In this document: one piece after another, positions 45,191 through 54,010 of the stretch
How positions within the stretch are numbered: the first letter of the stretch is position 1
Layout of the letters: each line of letters opens with the position of its first letter
Origin: CBDIHP01 sp965279195
GTDB taxonomy: Bacteria > Planctomycetota > Planctomycetia > Isosphaerales > Isosphaeraceae
Assembly: GCA_965279195.1 (NCBI GenBank)
Contig: CBDIHP010000030.1
Coordinates: 62,001-126,000 of the forward strand
Length of the DNA: 64,000 nt
Direction: 5' to 3'
Notes under the pieces: generated by a model
Told to the model about the DNA's origin: nothing
The model's input: only the letters and a program-made list of their open reading frames with translations
The model's database searches: none
Position numbers and translations under genes: made by a program

Positions 45191-48151
45191 CTACCGGGTC
45201 TCTTCACACTTCGTATATCGATCGACTTGCGGATTTTGAATCGTCTGGCTTCGCCCCGAGGGCCAGCGGATCTCGATGGAATCCACGGCGGTCGCGCCAC
45301 CGAGGCCGAAGACCAACCGGCGGTCGCTCGATGAGAGATAGCTCGTCCCGGACGTCAACCATCGTGTCTGCGTCTTGCCCCCGGCCTTGAGCGTGACCTT
45401 CGCACCCACCGCCGTGCCCCGGCGGCCTACCGGATCCAGGCCGATCCAGTGGTGCGACGTCCTCGACTCATTCCGCAGAAACGCCAGCGGCGCGTCGCGG
45501 TGCACGACCACGAGGTCGACCTTGCCGTCGTTGTCGAGATCCCCCGACGCCACGCCACGGCCTACGTAGGTCCTCGACAGATACGAGGCCGCATCCCCCA
45601 CCGACCTGGAAAACCGGCCGTCGCCCTTGTTGGTCAGCAGGAGCGGCGACTGGGCCATCCGGACGTTGACCCACGGCTGGTCGTCGACGTGGCCGTTGGT
45701 GACGAAGAGGTCGAGATCCCCGTCGAGGTCCCCGTCGAAGGCGACGGCCCCGAATCCGGTGAGGGCCCGGCTAGTGGAGTCGAGCCCGGCGGCGAGCGTG
45801 ACGTCCTCGAACTGGCCGGCGCCGAGGTTCTTTCGCAAGGTGCTCGACTCGTTCAGGAAGTTGGTGTGGAAGATGTCGACGAGCCCATCGCCGTCGAGGT
45901 CATCGGCGACGACTCCCATGCTCGCGGTCGCGCGGCCGGAGCCGTTCACCGCTAGGCCGCTGCTGACGGCGACTTCCTCGAACTTCAGGCCGCCGAGGTT
46001 GCGGAAGGCGAAGTTCGGCGACGCGTCATTGGCCACGAACAGGTCGAGCCTGCCGTCCTCGTCGAGGTCCACGATGGCCAGCCCGAGCCCCCGCCCGCGC
46101 GGCTGCTCGATCCCGGCGGGCTTGCTCACGTCGGTGAACGTGCCGTCGCCGTTGTTGCGGTAGAGCAGATCCTGCTCCGCCTCGAAATACCCCGGGCTGC
46201 AATGGATCGGGCGGCCGGTCTGGTCCTTGCACTCCGGCGAGGACTTCGGATCGGCGGCGACATACGTCACCACGTAAAGATCCAGGTCTCCGTCGCCGTC
46301 CATGTCGCCGAAACCGGCCGCCGTCGACCACCGGTCCGACCACACGCCCACCTTCTTCGACACGTCCTCGAACGTGCCGTCGCCCTTGTTCCGATACAGG
46401 CAGGTCGAGCGAAAACCGGTGACGAACAGGTCGTCGAAACCATCACCGTCGTAATCGGCGACCGTCGCGCCCATGCCGTAGCCTCGGCCGCCGACGCCGG
46501 CCTTCGCGGTCACGTCGTCGAACGTCCCGTCGGGTTTGTTCCGAAAAAGCCGATTCGGCGCCGGGGGCGACTTCGGATCGACGGGCAAGGGACAGCCGTT
46601 GATGACATAAACATCCAGCCGACCGTCGCGGTCGTAGTCGATCAGGGCCACCCCGCCCCCCATGGTATCGGCGATGAACAGATCGGGACGCGGGGATGCG
46701 TCGTACTGCGCGACGAGCTTGGTCTCCGCCGCCACATCGCGCAAGACGATCGCGGAGCCGGCGGACGCCCCCTGGGAGAGCGGCGGGAGGAGTTCGCCCG
46801 GCCCGGCCGGGCCGAGACGGGGTTCGTTGAGGGCGAACGGCAGCGAACGGATCGGGTCAGGGGATGGTCCCGCCAGGGACAGGGCGTCCTTCGCGGCGGA
46901 CGAGCCCGGGTTCTTCGCCAGGGCGAGCTGATACCAGGCCTGGGTCTCTGCGGAGAGGCCGTAGGCACGGCAGGCGGCGCCGAGATTCTCGCAAGCCAAT
47001 GGCGAATATCCGTTTTGATCGCCCGCCCCGATCGCGGCACGGATCGCCCGTTCCTTCGCGTCGATCTCCCGGATGACCCCGCGTTGCAGGTCGGCCTCGG
47101 CGGTCTCCTTTCGGCGATCGAGCTGCCTGGCCAGGCGGAATCGCGCCTCGCGATCCCCCGGTGCGAGCTCCACGGCCTCTCGCAGGAGGGGCAAGGCCTC
47201 GTCGGGCTTGCCCTGGAGTTCCTTGATCCGGCTCGCGTAAACCAGCCACCTCGCGGCGGCCGCCGGCGACGTCGCCGGCCTCGCCCGGAGGATCCGCTCG
47301 ACCGGGAACGACGAGAGATTGTCGCCCGCCGCGATCCGGCACTCGGCCAGGGCGAACCGGCCCAGCGGGTCGTCGGCCAGCCCGGCGGCGGCCTTCTCCA
47401 ACAACGGCCGCGCCTCCTCCGATCGCCCGCGCCAGTGCAGCGAGAGGCCACGGGCCCGGCACAGGAACGGATCATCGAGCGTGCGTGCCTGGAATTGATC
47501 GAGGTCGTCGTTGAGGGACCTCACGTCGTTCTCGGGCTGGAAGAGCTGCTGCACGAGATCGGCCAGCGGCTCGGCGGCCGGCCTCAGGCGGAAGAGTTCC
47601 CAGGCGTAGCGCCGGGCCTCGGCCGTGCGGAGCTGGATGCTCATCAGATAGACGAGCCTTGTCCTCGCGAGGACCTGGTCGGGCAGCCGTTGAACGATGC
47701 TCTGATAAATCTGCGTCGCCTCGGGGGCGTCCTTGCGCTGGAAGGCCGAGTCGCCCAGGAGCATCCAGGCGCCGAGCCAGTTGGGGTCGGACGGATCGAC
47801 CCGTCCCGCGGCCGTTTTCGCCTCATCCAGCCGCCCTTGCGCGTTGCGCAACCCCACCAGCACCACCAGGGCCCGGCCGTCCTTCGGATGATCCTTGACC
47901 CAAGCCGTCAGCCGAGGCTCGACCTCGTCCCAGCGATTGCCCTGGATCCCCGCCTCGATCGCCGGCCACCCTTCCGGCGCGGGCGGAGGTACGGGACGAG
48001 GACGGCGGGACGTCCCCCCGAGGATCAGCTCGGGGTGGGCCAGGATGTAGCGGACCCCGGCCCCGGCGCCGACCACGATCGCCAGGAAGATGAGGGGGCC
48101 CCGGACCCTCGACCAGACACCGGGCCGACGCCCCTTGACGGACCCCGCCAT
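45191..48151 (-). CDS. TPR/FG-GAP repeat protein with UnbV domain (CRTAC1-like)
   Basis: A 986-residue membrane-anchored extracytoplasmic protein. One N-terminal helix (LIFLAIVVGAGAGVRYILA, about 20-38) is followed by TPR-like helical repeats (about 65-470), then a seven-bladed FG-GAP/VCBS propeller with Ca-binding loops DYDRDGRLDVYV, DYDGDGFDDLFV, DMDGDGDLDLYV, DLDEDGRLDLFV, DLDGDGLVDIFH, DGDLDGDLDLFV and DLDNDGKVDLVV. A C-terminal ASPIC/UnbV domain includes GAKVTLKAGGKTQTRW and IEIRWPSGRSQTI. GGGGAGGT four bases before the ATG at 48151 fixes the start. CRTAC1-type proteins are abundant in planctomycetes; their role is unknown. The TlpA-like gene lies 58 bases upstream. Confidence 0.88.
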   Translation of the reverse strand: MAGSVKGRRPGVWSRVRGPLIFLAIVVGAGAGVRYILAHPELILGGTSRRPRPVPPPAPEGWPAIEAGIQGNRWDEVEPRLTAWVKDHPKDGRALVVLVGLRNAQGRLDEAKTAAGRVDPSDPNWLGAWMLLGDSAFQRKDAPEATQIYQSIVQRLPDQVLARTRLVYLMSIQLRTAEARRYAWELFRLRPAAEPLADLVQQLFQPENDVRSLNDDLDQFQARTLDDPFLCRARGLSLHWRGRSEEARPLLEKAAAGLADDPLGRFALAECRIAAGDNLSSFPVERILRARPATSPAAAARWLVYASRIKELQGKPDEALPLLREAVELAPGDREARFRLARQLDRRKETAEADLQRGVIREIDAKERAIRAAIGAGDQNGYSPLACENLGAACRAYGLSAETQAWYQLALAKNPGSSAAKDALSLAGPSPDPIRSLPFALNEPRLGPAGPGELLPPLSQGASAGSAIVLRDVAAETKLVAQYDASPRPDLFIADTMGGGVALIDYDRDGRLDVYVINGCPLPVDPKSPPAPNRLFRNKPDGTFDDVTAKAGVGGRGYGMGATVADYDGDGFDDLFVTGFRSTCLYRNKGDGTFEDVSKKVGVWSDRWSTAAGFGDMDGDGDLDLYVVTYVAADPKSSPECKDQTGRPIHCSPGYFEAEQDLLYRNNGDGTFTDVSKPAGIEQPRGRGLGLAIVDLDEDGRLDLFVANDASPNFAFRNLGGLKFEEVAVSSGLAVNGSGRATASMGVVADDLDGDGLVDIFHTNFLNESSTLRKNLGAGQFEDVTLAAGLDSTSRALTGFGAVAFDGDLDGDLDLFVTNGHVDDQPWVNVRMAQSPLLLTNKGDGRFSRSVGDAASYLSRTYVGRGVASGDLDNDGKVDLVVVHRDAPLAFLRNESRTSHHWIGLDPVGRRGTAVGAKVTLKAGGKTQTRWLTSGTSYLSSSDRRLVFGLGGATAVDSIEIRWPSGRSQTIQNPQVDRYTKCEETR

Positions 48152-48209
48152 CGGGACCTCCCCTCGTCCGACGACAACGTCGAAGGATGTACAAACCGGC
48201 GGATGAAAA

Positions 48210-49520
48210 TTACTTCGCGGGCTTCGCCAGCGGCTTGCCGTCCAGGAGCGTCGCGATCTCCTTCTCCAGCACCTCACGCTCGGTGTAGCCGACGTGCACC
48301 GCCTGCACCACCCCCTTGGTGTCCAGCAGCAGGACCATCGGGATCGCGCTGGCGCCATACGCCCTTCCCATCGTGCCCGTGGGGTCGAGGGCGATGGTGC
48401 CGACGGGGTTGCCGTCGAGGACGATCTTCTGCTCCTTCAGCGTCTTCTCGACAAGCTCGCGCGGGCCCTTCAGTTCGCCGTCCTCGGAATCATCCAGGCT
48501 CACCGCCAGGACCTTCACCGGCTTCTTGTCTTTCACATAGCCCTCGATCATCTTCTGGACCTCGGGCAGCTCCTTCATGCAGGGGCCGCACCAGGTCGCC
48601 CAGAAGTCGATCAGCACGACGTTTCCCTTGAGGTCGTCGAGCTTGACACGGCCGAGCTTGCCCGGGCCGTCGAGGGTCGCCACCGAGAAGTTCGGGGCCG
48701 GCTTGCCGACCAGGTTCGACTCGGCGGCGGGGCCCGTGGGGCCTTCCAGCTCCTCGAGCTTGGCGATCTGCGTGAAACCGGCCGGGGGCGTGAACGCGAA
48801 GACCTTCGCGTCGGCCCCCTTCGTGTCCACCTTCCCGGCCTTCCATCGCATCGACTCGATTTTCACCACATGCCCAGGCGCGGAGTCGAGAACACGGTCC
48901 TTCTCGGCCAGGCTCAGGTCCACCGAGTGCAGCAGGCCGGACTTCGCATCGATTGCATATTTGAGCACGAATCCGCGCTGGGAGTTCAGGACGATCGTCT
49001 TGCAATCGACCCCATCCACCTTCTCATTCTTGCCGAGGGTGGGCGTCAGCCCGGCATCCTTGATCGCCTTGGCGGGGTCGGCCGAGAGCAGGAGGTACGG
49101 CACCGGCGAGGCCGGGACGCCCGTCAGATGGCCGCTGAAGAGCGCACCGAGGGGCCCCTCGGCGAGGACCTCGAGCGTGAATTTCTCGGGCGTCGAACCC
49201 TTGAGGAACTTCTTCGCCGGGTCGATCAGCGTGGCGAGGTTGGTCCCGTCGCTCACCATCGAGACGATATCGCTCTCGTATCGCAGCTTGTTCGGCCGGG
49301 CGAAGGCGATCCTGGAGGCCGTCTCCAGCTTCTCGGACTTGCCGTCGACCACGAAGGCGTTGGTCAGCTTGCCCTCGTCGCTGTACGACGAGAGATTCTT
49401 GTACGTCTGGATCAAATCGCCGAGCGCCTTGGACCCGGCCTCATCCCCCCTCGCCACCGCCGAGGACATCCCGATCGCGGCCAGCAGGCCGACGCAGAAA
49501 CACGTGCGCAAGTGGAACAC
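48210..49520 (-). CDS. Exported thioredoxin (TlpA/ResA-like) with LolA-like N-terminal domain
   Basis: A 436-residue periplasmic protein. Signal peptide FCVGLLAAIGMSSAVARG; residues about 30-240 resemble the LolA/DUF2092 lipoprotein-carrier fold (YKNLSSYSDEGKLTNAFVVD, RIAFARPNKLRYES, NSQRGFVLKYAIDAKSGLLH); residues about 270-430 are a thioredoxin of the TlpA type with VVLIDFWATWCGPCMKELPE (CGPC active site about 314-317) and the cis-Pro in SAIPMVLLLD. This domain pair recurs in planctomycetes; the first half may hold a hydrophobic ligand. It lies between ribBA and the CRTAC1 gene in the same direction. Confidence 0.88.
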   Translation of the reverse strand: MFHLRTCFCVGLLAAIGMSSAVARGDEAGSKALGDLIQTYKNLSSYSDEGKLTNAFVVDGKSEKLETASRIAFARPNKLRYESDIVSMVSDGTNLATLIDPAKKFLKGSTPEKFTLEVLAEGPLGALFSGHLTGVPASPVPYLLLSADPAKAIKDAGLTPTLGKNEKVDGVDCKTIVLNSQRGFVLKYAIDAKSGLLHSVDLSLAEKDRVLDSAPGHVVKIESMRWKAGKVDTKGADAKVFAFTPPAGFTQIAKLEELEGPTGPAAESNLVGKPAPNFSVATLDGPGKLGRVKLDDLKGNVVLIDFWATWCGPCMKELPEVQKMIEGYVKDKKPVKVLAVSLDDSEDGELKGPRELVEKTLKEQKIVLDGNPVGTIALDPTGTMGRAYGASAIPMVLLLDTKGVVQAVHVGYTEREVLEKEIATLLDGKPLAKPAK

Positions 49521-49547
49521 GATCGATTCCTTTCCTCGGTGGTCCGT

Positions 49548-50789
49548 TCAGTTCGTGCCGTTCGCGGGGGGGTGTTGGGGGCTCGCCGGCAGGCGGTGGC
49601 CCATCTTGTCGCGCTTGGCTTCGAGGTATCGCCGGCGGTCGTCGACCATCGGGGCCACGATCGGGATCTGCGCGACGACCTCCAGGCCGTGCCCGTGATA
49701 GACGAAGGCGTTGGTCTTCTTGGGGTTGTTCGTGAGCAGCCGGACCTTGCTCAGCCCGAGGTCCTCGAGGATTTGCAGGCCGATGCCGTAGTCCCGCGCA
49801 TCGGCGGGATACCCCAGCGCCAGGTTGGCCTCGACCGTGTCCATCCCCTGGTCCTGGAGCCGGTATGCCCGGATCTTCTCGACCAGCCCGATCCCCCGGC
49901 CTTCCTGCGGCAAATACAGCAGCGCGCCGACGCCTTCCTGGCTGATCATCTCCAGGGCCATGTGGAGTTGGTCGCCGCAGTCGCAGCGGAGCGATTCGAG
50001 CAGATCGCCCGTGAAGCACGACGAGTGGACGCGGACGAGCGGGGCCTCGGCCTTCGAAATGTCGCCCATCACCAGGGCGATCGGGTTGTTGCCCGGCTCG
50101 AACTTGACCTCGTAGGCGACGATCCGGCCCTGCCCGTACTTCGTAGGCATCTCGGCCTCGTCGAGCCGGGTCACGAGCTTTTCATACTTGCGCCGGAACT
50201 TGATCAGGGCTTCGATCGAGAGGATCGGCAGGCTGAACTTCTGGGCGATCTCGTGCAGCTTCGACCGGCTGGCGACGTGGATCCCGTCGAGGATCTCGCA
50301 GAGGACCCCGGCCGGCTGGAACCCGGCGAGCCGCGCGAGGTCGACGGTCGCCTCGGTGTGGCCCGCCCTCCGCAGGACGCCCCCCTCCATCGCAACCAGT
50401 GGGAACAGGTGCCCCGGGCGGACGAGGTCGCTGGGCTTCGTGGCGGGGTCGATGATCGCCTTGACGGTCGTCGCGCGTTCCTCGGCGGAGATCCCCGTAC
50501 GGCAGGACTTGTGGTCGACGGGGACGGTGAACGGGGTTCGGTGCGGGGCCGTGTTCCGCTCGACCATCGCGGGGAGGTCGAGCCTCCGCGCCAGGTCGGG
50601 CATGATCGGCATGCAGAGCTGTCCGCGCCCTTCGGTGATCATGAATTCGATCGTCTCGGGCGTGACCGTCTCGGCGGCGGCGATGAAGTCTCCCTCGTTC
50701 TCGCGCGACTCGTCGTCCACCACGATAACGACCCGACCCTCCTTGAGGGCCTGGATCGCGTCTTCGACCTGGGAGAATTCATGAGGCAT
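49548..50789 (-). CDS. ribBA: Bifunctional DHBP synthase / GTP cyclohydrolase II
   Basis: A 413-residue riboflavin enzyme with both entry reactions. The N-terminal half (1-205) makes dihydroxybutanone phosphate from ribulose 5-phosphate: VVDDESRENEGDFIAAAE, RRAGHTEATVDLARLAGFQP, GVLCEILDGIHVASR. The C-terminal half opens GTP: VRVHSSCFTGDLLESLRCDC carries the three Zn-binding cysteines, LYLPQEGRGIGLVEKI the catalytic loop, and VRLLTNNPKKTNAF the late conserved block. The typical RibBA length is about 400. It lies 27 bases from the TlpA gene. No FMN riboswitch was recognised upstream. Confidence 0.95.
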   Translation of the reverse strand: MPHEFSQVEDAIQALKEGRVVIVVDDESRENEGDFIAAAETVTPETIEFMITEGRGQLCMPIMPDLARRLDLPAMVERNTAPHRTPFTVPVDHKSCRTGISAEERATTVKAIIDPATKPSDLVRPGHLFPLVAMEGGVLRRAGHTEATVDLARLAGFQPAGVLCEILDGIHVASRSKLHEIAQKFSLPILSIEALIKFRRKYEKLVTRLDEAEMPTKYGQGRIVAYEVKFEPGNNPIALVMGDISKAEAPLVRVHSSCFTGDLLESLRCDCGDQLHMALEMISQEGVGALLYLPQEGRGIGLVEKIRAYRLQDQGMDTVEANLALGYPADARDYGIGLQILEDLGLSKVRLLTNNPKKTNAFVYHGHGLEVVAQIPIVAPMVDDRRRYLEAKRDKMGHRLPASPQHPPANGTN

Positions 50790-50879
50790 GGCGTCGGCTC
50801 CGGGTGCGGGCCCTGTTGCGCCGGACCCGCTCCCTTATTCTATGCAAACCCGGCCAGTCGGGGCAGATGCGGGTCCCGT

Positions 50880-52478
50880 TCAGCCCTCGGGCAGAGTCGT
50901 CGCGGCTTCCTGGGGGGCGTGATACTCCGGACGCGCCAGGCGGTCGGGGAGTTCGCCGTTCCAGCGCGCGTAGACCGCCGTCGCCTCGGCGAGTCGGTCC
51001 TTGTCCTCCGGAGTCAACTGCTCCCAGCGGAACCGCCATCCCCAGTGGCCGTCGGGCTCGCCGGGGACGTTCATTCGGGCGCCGTGGTCCAGGCCCATCA
51101 CGTCCTGGAGCGGCAGGATCACCGTGTCGGCCACGCTCCCGAGCGCCGCCCGGTTCATCTGCCAGTGGACCGGCAAGTTGCCGGGCCCGAGGTAACGCCG
51201 GGCGAAGCCACGCTCCTCCGCAAGTTGTTTGGCAGGTTGGTGATAGCGTTCGGGGGTCGCCTCGAACCAGCCGACGGTCGTGTCGTTGTCGTGGGTGCCG
51301 GTGTAGACGACACAATGTGGGATGTGGCAGTGCGGCAGGAACTTGGCGTCCTCCGGGCCCGCACTGAACGCGAACTGGAGGATCCGCATGCCCGGGAGCT
51401 GGAAGCCGTCGCGAAGGGCCTCGACCCCGTCGGTGATGATGCCCAGGTCCTCGGCGATGAGCGGGAGCCCGCCGAGGCGGTCGCGGAGCGTCCCGAGCAG
51501 ATCGCCGCCCGGCCCGTCGACCCAGCGCCCGATGGCCGCCGTGGGTAGATGCGCGGGGATTTCCCAGTAGGCCTCGAATCCCCGGAAGTGATCGAGCCGG
51601 ACGAGGTCGACCCGCTCCAGGACGGCGTACATCCTCGCCACCCACCAGCTATACCCCTGCGCCTTGTGGGCGGGCCAGTTATAGAGCGGATTGCCCCAGC
51701 GCTGCCCGTCCTCGGGGCTGAAGAGGTCCGGCGGCACCCCCGCCACGACGGTCGGCCGACCCCGCTCGTCGAGGTGGAACAGTCCCGGATTGGCCCAGAC
51801 GTCGGTGCTGTCTCCCGCGACGTAGATCGGGACGTCGCCGATCAGCCGGATGTTCCGCTTCTTGCATTCGAGCCGGAGGGCATGCCACTGCCGATCGAAC
51901 AGGTGTTGCACGAACTGTTGAAAGTACATCTCCTCGCCGTGCGTGCGCCGGGCCTGGTCGATCGCCCCGGGGTCGCGGACGACGATCTCGTGTTCCCACT
52001 CGTACCAGGGGGCTCCGCTGTGGACTGCCTTCAACGCCATGTAAAGGGCGAAGTCGTCCAGCCACCAGCGGTTGCGGTCGGCAAACGCGTGGAAGTCGGC
52101 ATGGTCGGGCTCGGCCTTGAACCGTTCGAACGCCTTCCAAAGCAGGTCGAGTTTCACGGCCTCGACCGCCGCGAAGTCCACCCGGCCGTTCGGGGCCTCG
52201 GCGACCGACTTCGGCAGTTCTGATGCGAGCAGGAGCCCCTCCTCGACCAGCCGCTCGGGGCTGATGAGCAGCGGATTGCCCGCGAACGAGGAATGGGACT
52301 GGTAGGGCGAATTCCCCGCGCCAGTCGGGCCGGTGGGGAGGATCTGCCACCAGTGCTGGCCGGTCTCCTGGAGGATGTCGAGGAACCGGATCGCCGACGG
52401 GCCGAGGTCCCCGATCCCGAAGCGGCCGGGGAGGGAGGTCGGGTGCAGGAGGATTCCACTCGCCCGTCGCATCCGCAT
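50880..52478 (-). CDS. malQ: 4-alpha-glucanotransferase
   Basis: A 532-residue GH77 amylomaltase that moves maltosyl units between glucans. It shows GILLHPTSLPGRFGIGDLGP at the N-terminus, GAGNSPYQSHSSFAGNPLLI, IGDVPIYVAGDSTDVWANPG, the nucleophile region VDLVRLDHFRGFEAYWEIPA (Asp about 286), the acid/base LIAEDLGIITDGVEALRD (Glu about 335) and YTGTHDNDTTVGWFE. Length and order match the short bacterial MalQ group. MRMRR allows two starts; the first is given. No other glycogen gene is adjacent. Confidence 0.94.
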   Translation of the reverse strand: MRMRRASGILLHPTSLPGRFGIGDLGPSAIRFLDILQETGQHWWQILPTGPTGAGNSPYQSHSSFAGNPLLISPERLVEEGLLLASELPKSVAEAPNGRVDFAAVEAVKLDLLWKAFERFKAEPDHADFHAFADRNRWWLDDFALYMALKAVHSGAPWYEWEHEIVVRDPGAIDQARRTHGEEMYFQQFVQHLFDRQWHALRLECKKRNIRLIGDVPIYVAGDSTDVWANPGLFHLDERGRPTVVAGVPPDLFSPEDGQRWGNPLYNWPAHKAQGYSWWVARMYAVLERVDLVRLDHFRGFEAYWEIPAHLPTAAIGRWVDGPGGDLLGTLRDRLGGLPLIAEDLGIITDGVEALRDGFQLPGMRILQFAFSAGPEDAKFLPHCHIPHCVVYTGTHDNDTTVGWFEATPERYHQPAKQLAEERGFARRYLGPGNLPVHWQMNRAALGSVADTVILPLQDVMGLDHGARMNVPGEPDGHWGWRFRWEQLTPEDKDRLAEATAVYARWNGELPDRLARPEYHAPQEAATTLPEG

Positions 52479-52526
52479 GGTCGGTTCCTCAAGGGTGTGG
52501 CTGGCAGGAGATTGCGAACCGTCCCC

Positions 52527-53744
52527 TCAGGGGGACGCCGGTCGGGCGTTGAGCAAATAGCGATCCCGCGCCTTCCGGATGGCCTCGGTTCCCATCAGCG
52601 TCCGGCGAGAGCTTCGACGGCCCGTGACCCGATCCGCCTGCCCGAGCAGTTCGACCCGGATCGGCCGGGGCACACCATAACGCTCCGAGATCCATTCGGC
52701 CAGACCGAGCGACACCCGGGGATTCGGGTACGGCGGCACCCCCTGCTCGTCCCGGCACCAGTTGATCAGGTCGATCCGTCGCCAACCGTCGGGGTCGGGT
52801 GGGTCCAGACGATTTGTCGGAAACGCTTTGGCAGTTTCCAGATTCGACTCGTGGATGTACACCTCGGCCTTGGCCAGATGGCTTGAGTAAACCGCATGCG
52901 ACGGCCACGCGTCGGCCCAGCCCCATCGCTCGCTCAGGGGCAGGATAAGGGCACCTGCGACGACCAGATAGGCGAACCAGCAGCGCGGCGTAACCTTTTC
53001 GTCGGGAAGGGACTGAGCCGGTTCCGGGTCGGGCCAGAACAGAATCGGAACCTCCACCAGGAGGCAGGCATTCCAGAGCAGGACGCCCCAGCTATGCCCC
53101 AGTCGCCAGGGGCCGAGGATCGCGATCAGGACGATGTGCAGGCCCATCGCCCCGAACATCGCGAAGGCACGCGATGCTCTTGAGATAAGTCCCAGCCCGA
53201 TGAGCAGTTCCGCCATCGGCAGCAGGAGGACGGCCCGGGTCCGTGTCGCCGTGCCCCAGGACTCCGAACTCAGCCCGAAGGTCCGCAACAGGGCTTCGAG
53301 GAACACCGGGCCAATCTCGCGCGCGAACAGGGCGTCGAGTTTCGACAGGCCCGAATAGATATAGATGGCCAGCACGAGAGCGCGGCATGCCCCCAGGGCG
53401 TGTGGAGGCGGCAATGCCAGCATAACGAGAAACGCCAGCGAAACCTGGAGGATCCAGGTCTGGAGACGCGTCTGGTCGCCCAGGACTTCGAAGATCAAGA
53501 GCCCGAGGAACGCCCAGGTCGCGGGCTCCCAGGTTCTCGAAAGGCCGATCCACCCGAGCAGAGTCAGAAGTCCGAGGAGCATCACCCAGCCGAGCGGGCC
53601 GCTGAGGGCCGGCCAGGCGTCCACGAACGGGATGCGCGGGACGTTGCCCCCGCCGACCCAGAGCGGATACGAAAGCATCAGCCCGATCGCAGTCCCGAGG
53701 CAGAGGATGCGGCGATACCGGGTGCATCGGGTCTCGGGCGACAA
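52527..53744 (-). CDS. Multi-pass membrane protein of unknown function
   Basis: A 405-residue integral membrane protein with about nine hydrophobic segments in the first 280 residues and a soluble C-terminal part of about 125 residues (YIHESNLETAKAFPTNRLDP, RPIRVELLGQADRVTGRRSS). The middle (LVLAIYIYSGLSKLDALFAR, GLHIVLIAILGPWRLGHSWG) recalls DoxX/MauE or HTTM-type membrane proteins, but I do not assign it. The start is a TTG at 53744 with GGGAG ten bases upstream; no ATG lies in frame before the first helix. The stop codon lies in the loop of a 6-bp hairpin (52521-52535) that may serve as terminator. Confidence 0.6.
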   Translation of the reverse strand: MSPETRCTRYRRILCLGTAIGLMLSYPLWVGGGNVPRIPFVDAWPALSGPLGWVMLLGLLTLLGWIGLSRTWEPATWAFLGLLIFEVLGDQTRLQTWILQVSLAFLVMLALPPPHALGACRALVLAIYIYSGLSKLDALFAREIGPVFLEALLRTFGLSSESWGTATRTRAVLLLPMAELLIGLGLISRASRAFAMFGAMGLHIVLIAILGPWRLGHSWGVLLWNACLLVEVPILFWPDPEPAQSLPDEKVTPRCWFAYLVVAGALILPLSERWGWADAWPSHAVYSSHLAKAEVYIHESNLETAKAFPTNRLDPPDPDGWRRIDLINWCRDEQGVPPYPNPRVSLGLAEWISERYGVPRPIRVELLGQADRVTGRRSSRRTLMGTEAIRKARDRYLLNARPASP

Positions 53745-53773
53745 CGTCGGGCAACTCCCCGCCTTCGAGGCAT

Positions 53774-54010
53774 TCAGGAGCCGAGTTCGGCGACCATCGA
53801 GTAGGTGCCGGCCCCTTCTCGCTTCAGCCTGCCTTGCGCGACGAGTTCTTCCCAGATCCCCGGCGGGTGGCCGGTCGGCGGGGTGATCCCCGAGATGCCG
53901 GAACGCTTGCTCCCCTTCGAGAGGCCGGACTCGTCGTCGAGGCGGGCGAGCTTGAGTCGCTTCTTGAACGCCTTGTAAGCGCGCTTCAATTCTTCATCCG
54001 TGCTCGGCAT
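53774..54010 (-). CDS. Small basic conserved-looking protein
   Basis: A 78-residue soluble protein, not recognised by function. It has a basic helix (LKRAYKAFKKRLKLARLDDE) and a second part, GITPPTGHPPGIWEELVAQG RLKREG, in which the PP..xxP..WEELV block looks like a short DNA- or protein-binding module I recall in other planctomycete proteins. Its start overlaps the end of the upstream alpha/beta hydrolase gene by 17 bases in another frame, so translation is probably coupled. Confidence 0.55.
   Translation of the reverse strand: MPSTDEELKRAYKAFKKRLKLARLDDESGLSKGSKRSGISGITPPTGHPPGIWEELVAQGRLKREGAGTYSMVAELGS

Noticed and set aside
50790..50879. FMN riboswitch upstream of ribBA
   Set aside because: The gap to malQ is only 90 bases and lacks the AGGGTTC and GCAG-type elements of the RFN fold.
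48294..51548. Long plus-strand open frame opposite the TlpA, ribBA and malQ genes
   Set aside because: It has no motif and is antisense to three well-supported genes; it results from high GC at third positions.
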